Counted from the stretch's first letter, positions 35,545-45,654 are shown. The stretch: DNA of 64,000 bases from Pedobacter chitinilyticus (GCF_003313385.1 NZ_QMHN01000001.1:1593117-1657116), one strand, 5' to 3'. Translations and numbers: made by a program. Notes: a model not told the origin generated them from the letters alone.

Positions 35545-36714
35545 TTACTCCTGTTCCTTGATCAATCTGGCTACAAACATGCTATCAGCCTTATCATGGT
35601 AACCACCAATCAATTCCTTGCTTTCTAATTTTAAGGGAAAATTCTTTAGCAAATGGGTAACAATGTCTTCGTTTTCTTCTTTAAAAACGGAACAGGTCAT
35701 ATAAATTAACGGCTTACCTGGTTTTAAGTATTTTACTACATTCTCTGCAATGGCCATTTGTAGCTTTGCATAGTTAGCCACTTTATATGCTTCAAAAAAA
35801 TAGAGCATTTCAGGCGTACGTCCCCAAGTGCCAGCGCCCGAGCAAGGTGCATCCAGCAAAATACCATCAAATTCGTAATGGTGCAATATCTGGTCGTTAT
35901 TCTGTAACAGATCAATTGCTTTTTTCTGGTAATCCTTAATGCCTGCCAATTGGAAACGTTCCTGCAGGTTGCCCAAACTGGTTTCCCTTAAATCGCTTGC
36001 CAATAGTTTCACTTTGGGCTCTAAGCTGTGTATCAATAAGGATTTACCTCCTGATGCCGCACAGCAATCCCACCAGTACTCATAAGGTTTAGGCTTAAAA
36101 TAGTTCCCAGTTTTTTGTGAAGAGAAATCCTGTACCTGATACAAACGAGCATCATCAATAATTTGCTCCAACTTAGTACCATTAGGCAAGGCCAAAGTGG
36201 TATCAGAAAGTTCTTTCACAGGCACACCTGCTTCTTCTAACTTCGCTTTAATGGCAGGTAAATGAGTTTCCTTTACACGGATAAACAAATCAGGCTGTGT
36301 AAATAATGAAAGTAAAAACTCCTGCTGGTCTATTCCTTCCGATAGTTCCTTGCTAAAAGGAAAAACATCTTTTAACTGAAAGTTCGGATATTGCGCCTTT
36401 ACTATCGCGATTTTATCGGTAATTGAGGCGGTAATGTGTTGATCTGCTGTAGGAAAAACATGTTGGGTAATTAAGCTCAGGTCATTGTTGCACAAAAAAT
36501 CTGCAACAGCTAAACGCGCTATTGCAGGCAAATCTGAAAGTGCTTTTCCTAGTCTAAAATAACTATAAATATATCTACTGGCCCATCTCCTATCTGATGA
36601 ACCCATTTGTTTGTTTTGTTTAAAATACACAACCAAATGCCTATGCAAAGGCAATTTGCCATCGTAACTAGCTAAAACCTGCTCAAATGCTCTGATGTGA
36701 TGGTGTACTTTCAT
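35545..36714 (-). CDS. RsmB/NOP-family RNA m5C methyltransferase
   Basis: 389 residues. An N-terminal NusB-like helical region (1-125) precedes a Rossmann methyltransferase domain. Motif I is DCCAASGGK (216-224), motif IV is LLDAPCSGAG with Cys291, and motif VI is YMTCSVFKEEN with the catalytic Cys341. This two-cysteine arrangement defines RNA (cytosine-5) methyltransferases, probably acting on rRNA. The specific target cannot be assigned. It lies leftward after the periplasmic-binding lipoprotein, separated by 164 bp. Confidence 0.9.
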   Translation of the reverse strand: MKVHHHIRAFEQVLASYDGKLPLHRHLVVYFKQNKQMGSSDRRWASRYIYSYFRLGKALSDLPAIARLAVADFLCNNDLSLITQHVFPTADQHITASITDKIAIVKAQYPNFQLKDVFPFSKELSEGIDQQEFLLSLFTQPDLFIRVKETHLPAIKAKLEEAGVPVKELSDTTLALPNGTKLEQIIDDARLYQVQDFSSQKTGNYFKPKPYEYWWDCCAASGGKSLLIHSLEPKVKLLASDLRETSLGNLQERFQLAGIKDYQKKAIDLLQNNDQILHHYEFDGILLDAPCSGAGTWGRTPEMLYFFEAYKVANYAKLQMAIAENVVKYLKPGKPLIYMTCSVFKEENEDIVTHLLKNFPLKLESKELIGGYHDKADSMFVARLIKEQE

Positions 36715-36878
36715 TAGTTGTTTAGTTGGTTTGTTTTTTGGTTGTTTGGCTCATTTGAAACTACCCTGCCAACCTTCTTTTTTGTTCTTTGACTCTCATC
36801 CAAGTTACTGATAAGTGACAGATCGCTTCTTCGTTCCTCCTCGCAATGACGAAAAAGGAAGCGCTAAGGCTCCCTTGC

Positions 36879-38099
36879 CTAATCTACTTGATTTAACGAT
36901 AAATTCTTATACTGTAGCATCATTAAATGTTGGTTATAAAAACCATATTCGGCATCATAGCCAAAATCAAAATCGTTGTGTAAGCCCTTATAGTCCTCTT
37001 TCACTAAAAAATCGAGATAGTTTAAACCATGTTTGGCCATTAGCTTTCCGAAATAATAGCCTGTATCAAATCCTTTAAAGGCATATTCTGTAGGTTCAAA
37101 TTCATATTTAGCTCTATAGGCCCTAATAAAATCTACCACAGGTTTGCTTTTGTAATCGATATGGTACGAGCTACTTAATACCGTTTGCAGATTTTGCAAT
37201 TGATCGATATTGTATGTTTGTTTTGCCCAGTTTGGATGTCCGAACAATTGTATAGGATACCCAGCTACATTTTTTAATCGATAAAGCTTGGTTAAACTTG
37301 GACTCACAAACCGTGTATCATCTGAGCAAAGGATCACGGCATATTTCTTTCCTTTTACCATCTTGGTTTCGAATACATATGTTGAAGTAAACTCTTGCAC
37401 GATGAAATTCGGGTACTGTTTTGCAAATTGCTTTTTAATAGGTGCAGCAAATTGCTCGTCAGAAGATTTTTTGGTATTGATCAATACGACAATGCTTTGG
37501 TCGGCCTCGTATTTCTTGGCAATGTAATCAGCTACCTTAGCTCCGTGTTGGTCAATGTTATTAACGATTGAAATGAGGTAGGGATTGTTAAACTCTGCAG
37601 GTTTTGAAGCTGCCAAAGGCGATACCATAGGCATTTTGTTAGCTTCGGAAAACGGCGCCATGTATTTAACCCCATCAGGAAAAATAGGACCAATAATTAA
37701 ATTGCTAGTCTTTACGGCTTCTCTTTTACTTAAGGCCGCCAATTGACTGTTATTATCCCTGCTATCGAAAATGTTTACCTTAAAATTTAATCCCTCGTTA
37801 GCGGCAGAGTCAATACCCAACATTAAACCCTGATAAAAATCAAGTGCCATATCAGCTTTGCCTATTTGTGCCTTGGTAACGGTTTTTAAATTAAACTGGT
37901 TAAGTTGAAAGGGGATGAAAACACTGATGTTGCCTTGTGTAAACTTTGCAACAGGCTTTTTTTCAACAGGTTTAGCCGGGGCTGTTGCCACCGGCTTAGT
38001 TATTTTTGGCGAACACGCAGCAAATACTACGATGAAAACTAATAAGCTTAAAAGCTTATTCCCACTCAATAGTTGCTGGCGGTTTCGAACTGATATCAT
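36879..38099 (-). CDS. Periplasmic-binding-protein type 1-like lipoprotein
   Basis: 406 residues from the ATG at 38099 (a TTG at 38105 would add two). The lipoprotein signal ends in VVFAAC with Cys29. A proline-rich linker ([17 protein letters not shown]) precedes a type 1 periplasmic-binding fold (about 60-400) with [20 protein letters not shown] and [10 protein letters not shown], as in branched-chain amino-acid receptors and in LpoA/LppC-like cell-wall regulators. No permease gene is nearby, so a regulatory or envelope role is more likely than transport. The first 44 nt lie inside the 3' end of guaA in another frame. Confidence 0.85.
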   Translation of the reverse strand: MISVRNRQQLLSGNKLLSLLVFIVVFAACSPKITKPVATAPAKPVEKKPVAKFTQGNISVFIPFQLNQFNLKTVTKAQIGKADMALDFYQGLMLGIDSAANEGLNFKVNIFDSRDNNSQLAALSKREAVKTSNLIIGPIFPDGVKYMAPFSEANKMPMVSPLAASKPAEFNNPYLISIVNNIDQHGAKVADYIAKKYEADQSIVVLINTKKSSDEQFAAPIKKQFAKQYPNFIVQEFTSTYVFETKMVKGKKYAVILCSDDTRFVSPSLTKLYRLKNVAGYPIQLFGHPNWAKQTYNIDQLQNLQTVLSSSYHIDYKSKPVVDFIRAYRAKYEFEPTEYAFKGFDTGYYFGKLMAKHGLNYLDFLVKEDYKGLHNDFDFGYDAEYGFYNQHLMMLQYKNLSLNQVD

Positions 38100-39582
38100 A
38101 TACAACTCGGTTAATTCCTTTTACTTTATTAATAATTTCATTGGATATTTTAGCGAGCACTGGATAAGGCAAATGGCACCAATCAGCGGTCATTCCATCT
38201 AAGGATTCTACAGCTCTTAAAGCAATCACATTTTCGTAAGTACGCTCATCGCCCATTACCCCTACTGAACGTACGGGTAAGAAGATAGCTCCAGCTTGCC
38301 AAATTTGGTCGTACAAACCAGCATCTTTTAAGTTTTGGATATAGATGTGATCAGCTTCTTGTAATATCGCAATTTTCTCTGCAGTTACCTCTCCTATGAT
38401 ACGGATTCCCAAACCTGGACCTGGGAAAGGATGTCTGCCTAAGATAAACGATTCTAAGCCCAAAGTGTTTCCTACTCTGCGCACTTCATCTTTAAATAGA
38501 GTTTTTAACGGCTCTACTACTTTAAGTTTCATAAAGTCTGGCAAACCACCTACGTTGTGATGCGACTTAATGGTTGCCGACGGTCCCTTTACAGAAACTG
38601 ACTCGATTACATCAGGGTAAATCGTACCTTGTGCTAACCATTTTACATCTTGTATTTGGTGTGCTTCATCATCAAATACTTCGATAAATACACGACCAAT
38701 AATTTTACGTTTCTTTTCTGGATCTTCAACGCCTGCTAGCTCACTTAAAAATCTGTCCTTGGCATCAACACCTTTAATATTTAAACCGAAGTCTTTGTAT
38801 TGCTCTAATACACTTTCGTATTCATTTTTACGCAACAAGCCGTTATCTACAAATATGCAGTGAAGGTTTTTACCAATGGCTTTGTGCAACAATACCGCAG
38901 CTACACTACTGTCTACACCACCCGAAAGTGCTAAAACGACTTTATCATCTCCCAACTGGGCTTTCAAATCAACAATGGTGGTTTCGGCAAAAGCATCTGA
39001 AGTCCAATCTTGAACACAACCGCAAATACCAACCAAGAAATTGTTCAATAATGTTTTACCGTCGATACTGTGGGTTACTTCTGGATGGAATTGAATAGCG
39101 TAGGTTTCTTCGCCTTTTACTTGATAGCCTGCTACTTTTACTTCTGGGGTACTGGCAATGATTTCGAAATGCTCAGGTACTTGAGTAATGGAGTCGCCGT
39201 GGCTCATCCATACCTGCGAGTCAACCAAAATGCCTTTAAACAAAGGGTTTTCATTATTCACGAAGCTCAAGTTAGCTCTACCGTACTCTCTAGTGGCCGA
39301 TGCCTCTACATTTCCTCCACCTTGTTGTGCGATAAACTGCGCTCCATAACAAACTGCCAATAATGGATAGCCTTTAAAGAGGTTCAAATCTACAAAAGGT
39401 GCATCTTCTTGACGTACCGAGAATGGACTACCCGAAAGAATAACTCCTTTTACGGCAGAATCTAGTTCTGGAATGTGGTTAAATGGATGAATTTCGCAGT
39501 ACACATTTAATTCGCGAACACGACGTGCAATCAGCTGTGTAAATTGCGAACCAAAATCGAGGATAATGATTTTTTCTAGCAT
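38056..39582 (-). CDS. guaA: GMP synthase (glutamine-hydrolysing)
   Basis: 508 residues from the ATG at 39582; a TTG at 39588 would add MR and is unlikely. The class I glutamine amidotransferase domain holds Cys78 in [10 protein letters not shown] and QFHPEVTHS. The ATP-pyrophosphatase domain starts near 215 with [13 protein letters not shown]. The C-terminal dimerisation domain has [12 protein letters not shown] and ends TIEWE. It converts XMP to GMP in the cytosol. A TACCTTTG element ends 4 nt before the ATG, so its mRNA may lack a leader. The 3' end overlaps the next gene by 44 nt. Confidence 0.97.
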   Translation of the reverse strand: MLEKIIILDFGSQFTQLIARRVRELNVYCEIHPFNHIPELDSAVKGVILSGSPFSVRQEDAPFVDLNLFKGYPLLAVCYGAQFIAQQGGGNVEASATREYGRANLSFVNNENPLFKGILVDSQVWMSHGDSITQVPEHFEIIASTPEVKVAGYQVKGEETYAIQFHPEVTHSIDGKTLLNNFLVGICGCVQDWTSDAFAETTIVDLKAQLGDDKVVLALSGGVDSSVAAVLLHKAIGKNLHCIFVDNGLLRKNEYESVLEQYKDFGLNIKGVDAKDRFLSELAGVEDPEKKRKIIGRVFIEVFDDEAHQIQDVKWLAQGTIYPDVIESVSVKGPSATIKSHHNVGGLPDFMKLKVVEPLKTLFKDEVRRVGNTLGLESFILGRHPFPGPGLGIRIIGEVTAEKIAILQEADHIYIQNLKDAGLYDQIWQAGAIFLPVRSVGVMGDERTYENVIALRAVESLDGMTADWCHLPYPVLAKISNEIINKVKGINRVVYDISSKPPATIEWE

Positions 39583-39585
39583 GCG

Positions 39586-39593
39586 CAAAGGTA
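39586..39593 (-). promoter_or_regulatory. guaA: Candidate -7 element of guaA
   Basis: TACCTTTG (minus strand), an exact TAnnTTTG match, is 3 nt upstream of the guaA ATG. With the usual 5-8 nt from this element to the start site, the transcript would begin at or near the AUG. Confidence 0.45.
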
Positions 39594-39639
39594 AGGAAAT
39601 TTACGATTTTAGAGGTACGATTTTAGATTTTTAAACATT

Positions 39640-39935
39640 AAGGGATGAAGGAACGTTAAGTTTGGAATTATCTTAATTTGTTAGTGGTTTATTTTTTGAA
39701 ACACCTTAGATATTTAAGAGATTTTAATTTTGGATGGGTCTTAGATGTACTAGGATTTCTTAGATGGTTATTTTATTTTTTTTGAACCACCTTAGACACC
39801 TAAGAACATTTTAGATTTTGGATAGGACTTAGATGAAATAAGGTGTCTTAGGTGTTTATTTTTTAGATATTTAATTTTTTGAACCACCTTAGATACCTAA
39901 GAACACTTTAGGTTTGGATAGGTCTTAGATATTCA
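39640..39935. repeat. Repeat family C, inverted copies
   Basis: Three rounds of TGAACCACCTTAGA(C/T)ACCTAAG, AACA(T/C)TTTAG and GGATAGG(A/T)CTTAGAT fill the gap between guaA and the histidine kinase gene. No gene. Confidence 0.65.
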
Positions 39936-39944
39936 TATCATCAA

Positions 39945-42011
39945 TTACAATGGTAAAGTAAAACTGAACGTAGTACCCCCTGTCGGATTATTCTCGTACC
40001 ATATTTCTCCCTCGTGTGCGGTAATGATCTGTTTGCAGATAGAAAGCCCCAAACCATAGGATTTTTCGCCTTTTGTACCAAAACGTTTGGATGGCGTGAA
40101 CAACTGAAACACATCTTTACCAATTTGATCTGGGATTCCTATACCTTTATCACTTACACTCACTAGTACCTCTTTTTTATTTTTTACTACGGTAATTTTA
40201 ATTTCTTTGCCTGTTTCGCTAAACTTGATGGCATTGCTGATTAAATTGCCTACTACTCTTCCTATCTTTTGTCCATAAATATTGATTTCCAGATTTTGAA
40301 TATCAGCTTCTAAGTTGATGGTCTGTTTTTTTTCATCGGCCCTGTACTTTAATAAGGTGATGGCATTTTTTACAATTTCCATCAGGTTTTGCTTTTTCTT
40401 TTTCAGGGTAATGTCTAAGCCTTCTTTGTTTTCAGCGGCCTCAATAATGTCATCAATTAGGTGCAGGGCATTGCTACATGCACCATCTATCAGTTTTAGC
40501 TTATCGATATTGACATGGTCTTCATCTTCTAAAATCATTAATTTAGTGAGACTTGAAATACCCACCACTGGATTTCGAAGATCATGTGCTACGGCCCGCA
40601 AAATGGTGTCCTTTTCTTTATCACTTAAGCCTAATTTGGTAAAAGCTTCTTGTAGTTTATCTTTTTGCCGCGAAATTTCGTTATTCAGGATAGTGAGTTG
40701 CTTCACATTCCGTTTAGACTTTCGCCAGTAGCTATAAATCAACACCACAATAGAAACTGCCATACAAATAAAAAGCATTGTAATGTACAGATACCGCTGT
40801 TGTATTTCGGCTTCTCTTTTTAAGTTATTGATTTCATTTTCGTTGTTCAAATTCCTAAAGCGCTCGTCGATATTGGTAGACTTAATTTTATCCAACTCTT
40901 TGTGCAGAGAATCGGTTAGGGTTGTATATCGATACAAGTGCTCAAATGCTTGCTGGTTTTGTCCTATGCTCTTCAAATACTTGGCATTCAAGAAGTGATA
41001 AGACTGGACGTAATCGAGGATTTTAAGTCTTTTGCTATCTTTTTCTAGGATTTTAAGGTATTTAAAGGCAGAGTCTTTTTTACTGGTTTCCAAATACACC
41101 TTAATCAGTTTTATCTTTGCTGTTACGGCATCTACGGTATCATATCGTGGTTGATCGTTGATGGCAATACTTTGTTTAAGCAGTTTTTCGGCCTCGTTGA
41201 ATTTTCTTTGCGATAACAGCACGCCGCCCATATTCCCGTAAATTACGCCTCTTGCCGATTTGTAATACCAGTTTTGCTCTGGTATGGTATCGTTTTTCTC
41301 TACAAAGGCCATTGCTTTTTGATAGAAAACCAATGCACTATCTGCCTTATTTAGTCTGGAATAGCAAAGTGCAATGTTATTGAAGAGCTCTTGTTGTTTA
41401 TACACTTCCTGAAAGTTTTGCTTACAGGTACGCACTTCAACCAAAGTTTCCCTAAAGTAGTGTATGGCATCTTTATACTTCGATTGCTTATACAAAATCA
41501 TCGCAATGCGATAGCTGTAATTGCTATTAGCACAACGATCAGTAATTATGGGCTGAAGCTTTTTTGCTAAAAAGTAGTTTTTGTAAGCTTCGTCATAAGC
41601 TCCGAGCTTAAATAATACATCGCCTTTGCAATAATAGGTTGCTGCAAGCTCCTTAATGTATTTCTTTTTGTCTTTGGTGGCCTCAATTACATTGAGCATG
41701 CTATCGGTATATGGCAAGGCTTTTTCATATTTCCTACCGAAGAAATAATAAAAGTAAAAGGCATTGTAAATATCGAACGTAGATTTGGCAGACAATTTTT
41801 CATTGCCATCAAGTGCTTCTCTCAGTGTTCTTAATGCGTTTGTTTTTACCTTCTCATCATTATAGCCCCATGAAGTTTTATTGGCTACGGAGTCTATCAA
41901 CTGACTGCGTCCTTTATTCCCTGTATCTTTACATGAAGCGAGCGCAATTAGAAAAATAGGCAACCACAAGAGCTTACCGTGAGGTAATTTTTTACATGAT
42001 ATGATTTGCAC
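39945..42011 (-). CDS. TPR-containing hybrid-type sensor histidine kinase, apparent lipoprotein signal
   Basis: 688 residues. The start is GTG at 42011; no in-frame ATG precedes the signal. Residues 1-27 form a signal with a lipobox (IALASC, Cys27). TPR-like helices fill about 50-375, a membrane helix lies at about 407-427, and a coiled coil follows. The kinase part has the H-box with His476 (AVAHDLRNP), the N-box (GNLISNAIKF, 588-597), G1 (DKGIGIP, 621-627) and G2 (YGLGLSI, 652-658). A lipid-anchored periplasmic TPR sensor with a cytosolic kinase is implied. No receiver domain or adjacent response regulator is present. It lies 17 nt behind the deaminase gene. Confidence 0.88.
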   Translation of the reverse strand: MQIISCKKLPHGKLLWLPIFLIALASCKDTGNKGRSQLIDSVANKTSWGYNDEKVKTNALRTLREALDGNEKLSAKSTFDIYNAFYFYYFFGRKYEKALPYTDSMLNVIEATKDKKKYIKELAATYYCKGDVLFKLGAYDEAYKNYFLAKKLQPIITDRCANSNYSYRIAMILYKQSKYKDAIHYFRETLVEVRTCKQNFQEVYKQQELFNNIALCYSRLNKADSALVFYQKAMAFVEKNDTIPEQNWYYKSARGVIYGNMGGVLLSQRKFNEAEKLLKQSIAINDQPRYDTVDAVTAKIKLIKVYLETSKKDSAFKYLKILEKDSKRLKILDYVQSYHFLNAKYLKSIGQNQQAFEHLYRYTTLTDSLHKELDKIKSTNIDERFRNLNNENEINNLKREAEIQQRYLYITMLFICMAVSIVVLIYSYWRKSKRNVKQLTILNNEISRQKDKLQEAFTKLGLSDKEKDTILRAVAHDLRNPVVGISSLTKLMILEDEDHVNIDKLKLIDGACSNALHLIDDIIEAAENKEGLDITLKKKKQNLMEIVKNAITLLKYRADEKKQTINLEADIQNLEINIYGQKIGRVVGNLISNAIKFSETGKEIKITVVKNKKEVLVSVSDKGIGIPDQIGKDVFQLFTPSKRFGTKGEKSYGLGLSICKQIITAHEGEIWYENNPTGGTTFSFTLPL

Positions 42012-42028
42012 ATTCGAAAATAGTAAAA

Positions 42029-42484
42029 TTAATTACCATTCAAAAGTGTGGTTTTAACGCCAAATCTATTCAGAAAATCTACGCCTTCATCGCTAGCCAA
42101 GCCTTTATAAGCGGCATATGAATCTCTGTAAAACACCTCTCTTATTCCAGAAGAAAGAATTAATCGGGCGCAGGCAATACATGGGGATAAAGTGGTGTAT
42201 AAGGTAGCACCTTCAATTTTAGAGCCATTTTTAACGGCATAAAGAATTGCATTTTCTTCGGCATGCAGTGCCAATGAGCAGCTCCCTTTGCTATCTCTGG
42301 CACAACCTGTTTCGGGCCATTCTTCATCGCAATTATGTGTGCCTGGAGGCGGACCATTGTAACCGATAGAGATGATACGAGTGTCTTTGGTAAGGACGGC
42401 ACCTACATGAGCTCTCACACAATGTGAACGCCCAGCTAGGTCTGACGCCAAGTTCATATATATCTCGTTAAATGATTTTACCAT
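42029..42484 (-). CDS. dCMP deaminase family (ComEB-like) protein
   Basis: 151 residues. The zinc-binding core is present: His74-Ala-Glu76 in ALHAEENAI and Cys102-x-x-Cys105 in SPCIACA, with the family segments HVGAVLTKDTRIISIGYNGP and ESYAAYKGLASDEG-like RDSYAAYKGL. It would convert dCMP to dUMP for thymidylate synthesis. It is cytosolic and of normal length. It lies 17 nt ahead of the histidine kinase gene and is probably cotranscribed with it, though no functional link is obvious. Confidence 0.92.
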   Translation of the reverse strand: MVKSFNEIYMNLASDLAGRSHCVRAHVGAVLTKDTRIISIGYNGPPPGTHNCDEEWPETGCARDSKGSCSLALHAEENAILYAVKNGSKIEGATLYTTLSPCIACARLILSSGIREVFYRDSYAAYKGLASDEGVDFLNRFGVKTTLLNGN

Positions 42485-42501
42485 GATTCTATAAAAAGTG
42501 A

Positions 42502-42530
42502 AAACCTCTCCAAGAAATTAGAGAGGTTTC
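42502..42530 (-). terminator. Terminator of the first MFS gene
   Basis: GAAACCTCTC and GAGAGGTTT with a 10-nt loop, then TTCACTTTTT on the minus strand; 40 bp after the stop at 42570 and just upstream of the deaminase ATG. Confidence 0.75.
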
Positions 42531-42569
42531 AAAATTAGCATTTTAAAGCTAATATAAAATGATCATCTG

Positions 42570-43853
42570 TTATTTAGCCGTTCCAGCTTTATGTCCTTTT
42601 GAAGCAAAGTAAATGATATACAAATAGCCTGGAACCATTGCATATAAAAATGCATGCTGAAAATCTATATGTAATTTGTCTTTCATAAAACCATATACCA
42701 ATGGCCAAATTGCTCCACCTGCAATGCCCATGATCATAATGGCCGAACCCGTTTTAGTAAACCTTCCTAGGCCTTTAATGCCTAATGGAAAAATTGCAGG
42801 CCACATTAGTGAATTGGCAAGACCTAATAAAGCTACAAACCAAAATGAGATTACACCCGTAGTAAAAACAGAAAGGATTGTAAATAATATACCTACAGAG
42901 GTACATATTCTAAGTGCTGCTTGTTGACTAATAAATTTTGGAATAGTGATAATACCAATAAGATATCCCACTAACATAAAACCTAAGGTAAAAGCAGTTG
43001 CGTTATCTCTAAAAACAGCAGGAACCGTACCCAATTCTCTAGCATAGGTACCAATAATATCGCCCGCCATTACTTCTACGGCTACACAAAAAAAGATTGC
43101 AAGCGCTCCTAAAAATAAATGAGGATAATCAAATATTGATTTTTTGGAATGTGTAACACCGTCAACACTCTCTTCTTTTTCCATATTAACCTCTGGTAGT
43201 TTTACAAACTTAAGTACTATCGCAAATAGGCCTAAAACTGCCGCCAAAGCAATATATGGCGCATGAAGTTGTTGCAATAATTCGTTTAAGATGTTTTGCT
43301 TTTCTGTTTCTGAACCAGCTTGAGCCAACCTTGCTTCAGCAGCGTTAGCACCTTTTAGCAATAAAGTACTTAATATAATAGGAGCAACAATACCTGCTGT
43401 TTTATTACAGAAACCTGCTATAGATATACGTTGTGCGGCACTATCAATTGGTCCAATAATACTTAAATAAGGGTTAACCGCTGTTTGCAATAGAGCCATT
43501 CCTGAACCTTGTACAAAAATTGCGGTTAAAAATAAAATATAGCTACTTTTTTCGGCAGCAGGAATGAACAGTAAAGAACCTAAGCCTAAAATCACCAAGC
43601 TAGTCACCAAACCATTATGGAAGCCTATTTTCTTAAGAATCCAAGAACTTGGGATGGCTAGAAAAAAGTAAGCGATATATGAGGCAAAAGTTACTAAATA
43701 GGCTTGCAAATCGGTTTCTAGATCAAATGCCTTTTTCGCAAATGGAATTAATGAGCCATTAGCCCAGGTTACAAAACCCAGAATAAAAAACAAAGCACAG
43801 CAGATTACCATTGGGCCAAATGCCGTCTTGTTTTGGTTTGGAGTAGAATTCAT
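42570..43853 (-). CDS. MFS sugar transporter, FucP/GluP type
   Basis: 427 residues with 12 predicted membrane helices. LFFILGFVTWANGSLIPFAK, QTAVNPYLSIIGP and AQRISIAGFCNKTAGIVAPI are typical of the FHS (fucose-galactose-glucose-H+ symporter) family. It imports a monosaccharide across the inner membrane with protons. Several relatives in Bacteroidetes act on N-acetylglucosamine or glucose; the sugar cannot be decided from sequence. It is separated from the neighbouring paralogue by a terminator, so the two are probably regulated separately. Confidence 0.9.
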   Translation of the reverse strand: MNSTPNQNKTAFGPMVICCALFFILGFVTWANGSLIPFAKKAFDLETDLQAYLVTFASYIAYFFLAIPSSWILKKIGFHNGLVTSLVILGLGSLLFIPAAEKSSYILFLTAIFVQGSGMALLQTAVNPYLSIIGPIDSAAQRISIAGFCNKTAGIVAPIILSTLLLKGANAAEARLAQAGSETEKQNILNELLQQLHAPYIALAAVLGLFAIVLKFVKLPEVNMEKEESVDGVTHSKKSIFDYPHLFLGALAIFFCVAVEVMAGDIIGTYARELGTVPAVFRDNATAFTLGFMLVGYLIGIITIPKFISQQAALRICTSVGILFTILSVFTTGVISFWFVALLGLANSLMWPAIFPLGIKGLGRFTKTGSAIMIMGIAGGAIWPLVYGFMKDKLHIDFQHAFLYAMVPGYLYIIYFASKGHKAGTAK

Positions 43854-43959
43854 TGTTTCAGTTTGGTTTAAATTTCGTCTAACTTAAGCAAAAGCGCCAG
43901 CATTTTAAATAATTTTAATTATTAAAATGCTCGCAAACGTTTGTGTAGGGCACAAAAAA

Positions 43960-43979
43960 AGTCCCGTATGTACGGGACT
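43960..43979 (-). terminator. Terminator of the second MFS gene
   Basis: AGTCCCGT, a 4-nt loop and ACGGGACT, followed on the minus strand by seven T. It lies 25 bp after the stop at 44005. Confidence 0.9.
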
Positions 43980-44004
43980 CTTCATTACAAAATATCTTTT
44001 AAGC

Positions 44005-45435
44005 TTAGTGGCCGCCAGAAACTTTCTGGTCGAAATTGATGCCTTGTGCTTTTAGGATGGCGCTTGCTCTTAAAGCATAAAATATCAAGTAAGCAAAACA
44101 TAAAATACCAATTACATAACTGTATTGGATACCTACCATTTCGGCAACCAAACCTTGTAACGGGCTAATGATTGCCCCCCCCATAATCATCATGATCAAA
44201 TAGCTACTTCCCTGACTGGTGTTTTTTCCTAAACCGCTTACCGCTAAAGTAAAGATACATGGCCATAATGTACTACAGAACAAACCTACACTAGTAAATG
44301 CATAAACACTTACCATACCGCTAGTAAACATACCTGTTAATAGTGCCAATACACCTATTAAAGAGAAAATCAACAGCATTCTAGCTGGATTGCCTTTGCT
44401 CAAGATATCTGCAACAATTAATACTAAAATAATTAATCCATATACGTAGAAAGGAGCTAAATCGTGGTTAAAAAATGCATTTACCGCTAAGAACACACCA
44501 AACGCTAAATAAGGCGCCACAAACCTTAAAATTTTTCTCATCTGCAAGTTATCAGTAAAAGCTTCAACCGCACCAGTCCATCTACCAATCATCATACTGG
44601 CCCAATACAGCGAAATATATGGCGCCACTTGCCCTGTAGTGAAACCTAAGTGTTTAATCATATACTCAGGTAAGTTACTTGCGGTAGATACTTCTACACC
44701 CACGTAAACAAAAATAGCAATCATACCCAACACCAATTGAGGATATTTAAGGGCAGAGCTTTTACTTCCCGCAGTTTCTACTTCTGCTTCTGCAATGGCA
44801 GGTTTATCGGGTAGTGGAGAAAATTTAAGAAAAATCGCTACAACTAGAAATGCTGCTCCCAACACTAAATAAGGAATCTTTACACTTTGGATATCTAAAG
44901 TATTTGTAGCATGAACGGCAGAGCCGAAAATAGCGATGTTAACAATTAGAGGGCCAATAGTTGTACCTAAGTTATTGATACCGCCCGCCAATGTTAAACG
45001 TTGCGAACCAGTATTAACAGGGCCTAAAGCAATTGCCAAAGGATTAGCCACGGTTTGTTGTAATGAAAAACCTAAGGCCACGATAAACAAACCAGAAAGC
45101 ATTAATGGAAAAGAACCTGTATTTGCTGCTGGATAAAACAATAATGTTCCTACGGCAGAAATACTTAAACCTAGGGCCAAACTATTTTTATAGCCTATTT
45201 TATTGATCAAATCCGTCTTCATTACTGCCGAAATACCGATATAGATCAGAGATCCTACGGTGTATGCAATGTAAAAGGCAAATGACACTAACTGGCTCTC
45301 AAATTGTGATAATTTAAATGCTTCTTTAAAAACGGGGATGAGTATGTCGTTACTCGCCGCTACGAAGCCCCAAAAGAAAAACACAGTTACTAAGGGGATA
45401 AACTGCGCCCAATTGGTTTTTACATTCTGTTCCAT
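44005..45435 (-). CDS. MFS sugar transporter, FucP/GluP type (paralogue)
   Basis: 476 residues, somewhat longer than its neighbour at 42570-43853 and of the same FHS family. FFFWGFVAASNDILIPVFKE, LQQTVANPLAIALGPVNTGS and QRLTLAGGINNLGTTIGPL are family blocks, and 12 helices are predicted. Function is proton-linked monosaccharide import, specificity unknown. A perfect palindrome at 45498-45514 upstream is a good candidate for operator control by a sugar-responsive repressor. Confidence 0.9.
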   Translation of the reverse strand: MEQNVKTNWAQFIPLVTVFFFWGFVAASNDILIPVFKEAFKLSQFESQLVSFAFYIAYTVGSLIYIGISAVMKTDLINKIGYKNSLALGLSISAVGTLLFYPAANTGSFPLMLSGLFIVALGFSLQQTVANPLAIALGPVNTGSQRLTLAGGINNLGTTIGPLIVNIAIFGSAVHATNTLDIQSVKIPYLVLGAAFLVVAIFLKFSPLPDKPAIAEAEVETAGSKSSALKYPQLVLGMIAIFVYVGVEVSTASNLPEYMIKHLGFTTGQVAPYISLYWASMMIGRWTGAVEAFTDNLQMRKILRFVAPYLAFGVFLAVNAFFNHDLAPFYVYGLIILVLIVADILSKGNPARMLLIFSLIGVLALLTGMFTSGMVSVYAFTSVGLFCSTLWPCIFTLAVSGLGKNTSQGSSYLIMMIMGGAIISPLQGLVAEMVGIQYSYVIGILCFAYLIFYALRASAILKAQGINFDQKVSGGH

Positions 45436-45497
45436 ATTTGGTTAAAATTTAAGGTTTGAAAAAATTTGCGCTAAACATAGTTATTTTTTTTCAAATT

Positions 45498-45514
45498 AGT
45501 GTACTTAGTACACT
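45498..45514. promoter_or_regulatory. Palindromic operator candidate
   Basis: AGTGTACTTAGTACACT is an inverted repeat with 8-bp arms and a single central base, 63 bp upstream of the second MFS transporter gene and 141 bp upstream of the divergent LysE gene. Size and symmetry suit a LacI or GntR dimer. No such regulator is encoded in the window. Confidence 0.5.
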
Positions 45515-45654
45515 TTCTTTGAAGTTGTTTAAAAGGGATAAATACCCTATACGTTCAGCATTAAAAAATGTGTTTTTAAAAATGTAAAAACTTCACAAAA
45601 ATTGAGCTTTTAGCTATGAAAATTGCATATTAGCAGAAATTACAGAAACAATAA

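Noticed and set aside
42570..45435. Single operon of both MFS transporters
   Set aside because: A strong terminator at 43960-43979 separates them.
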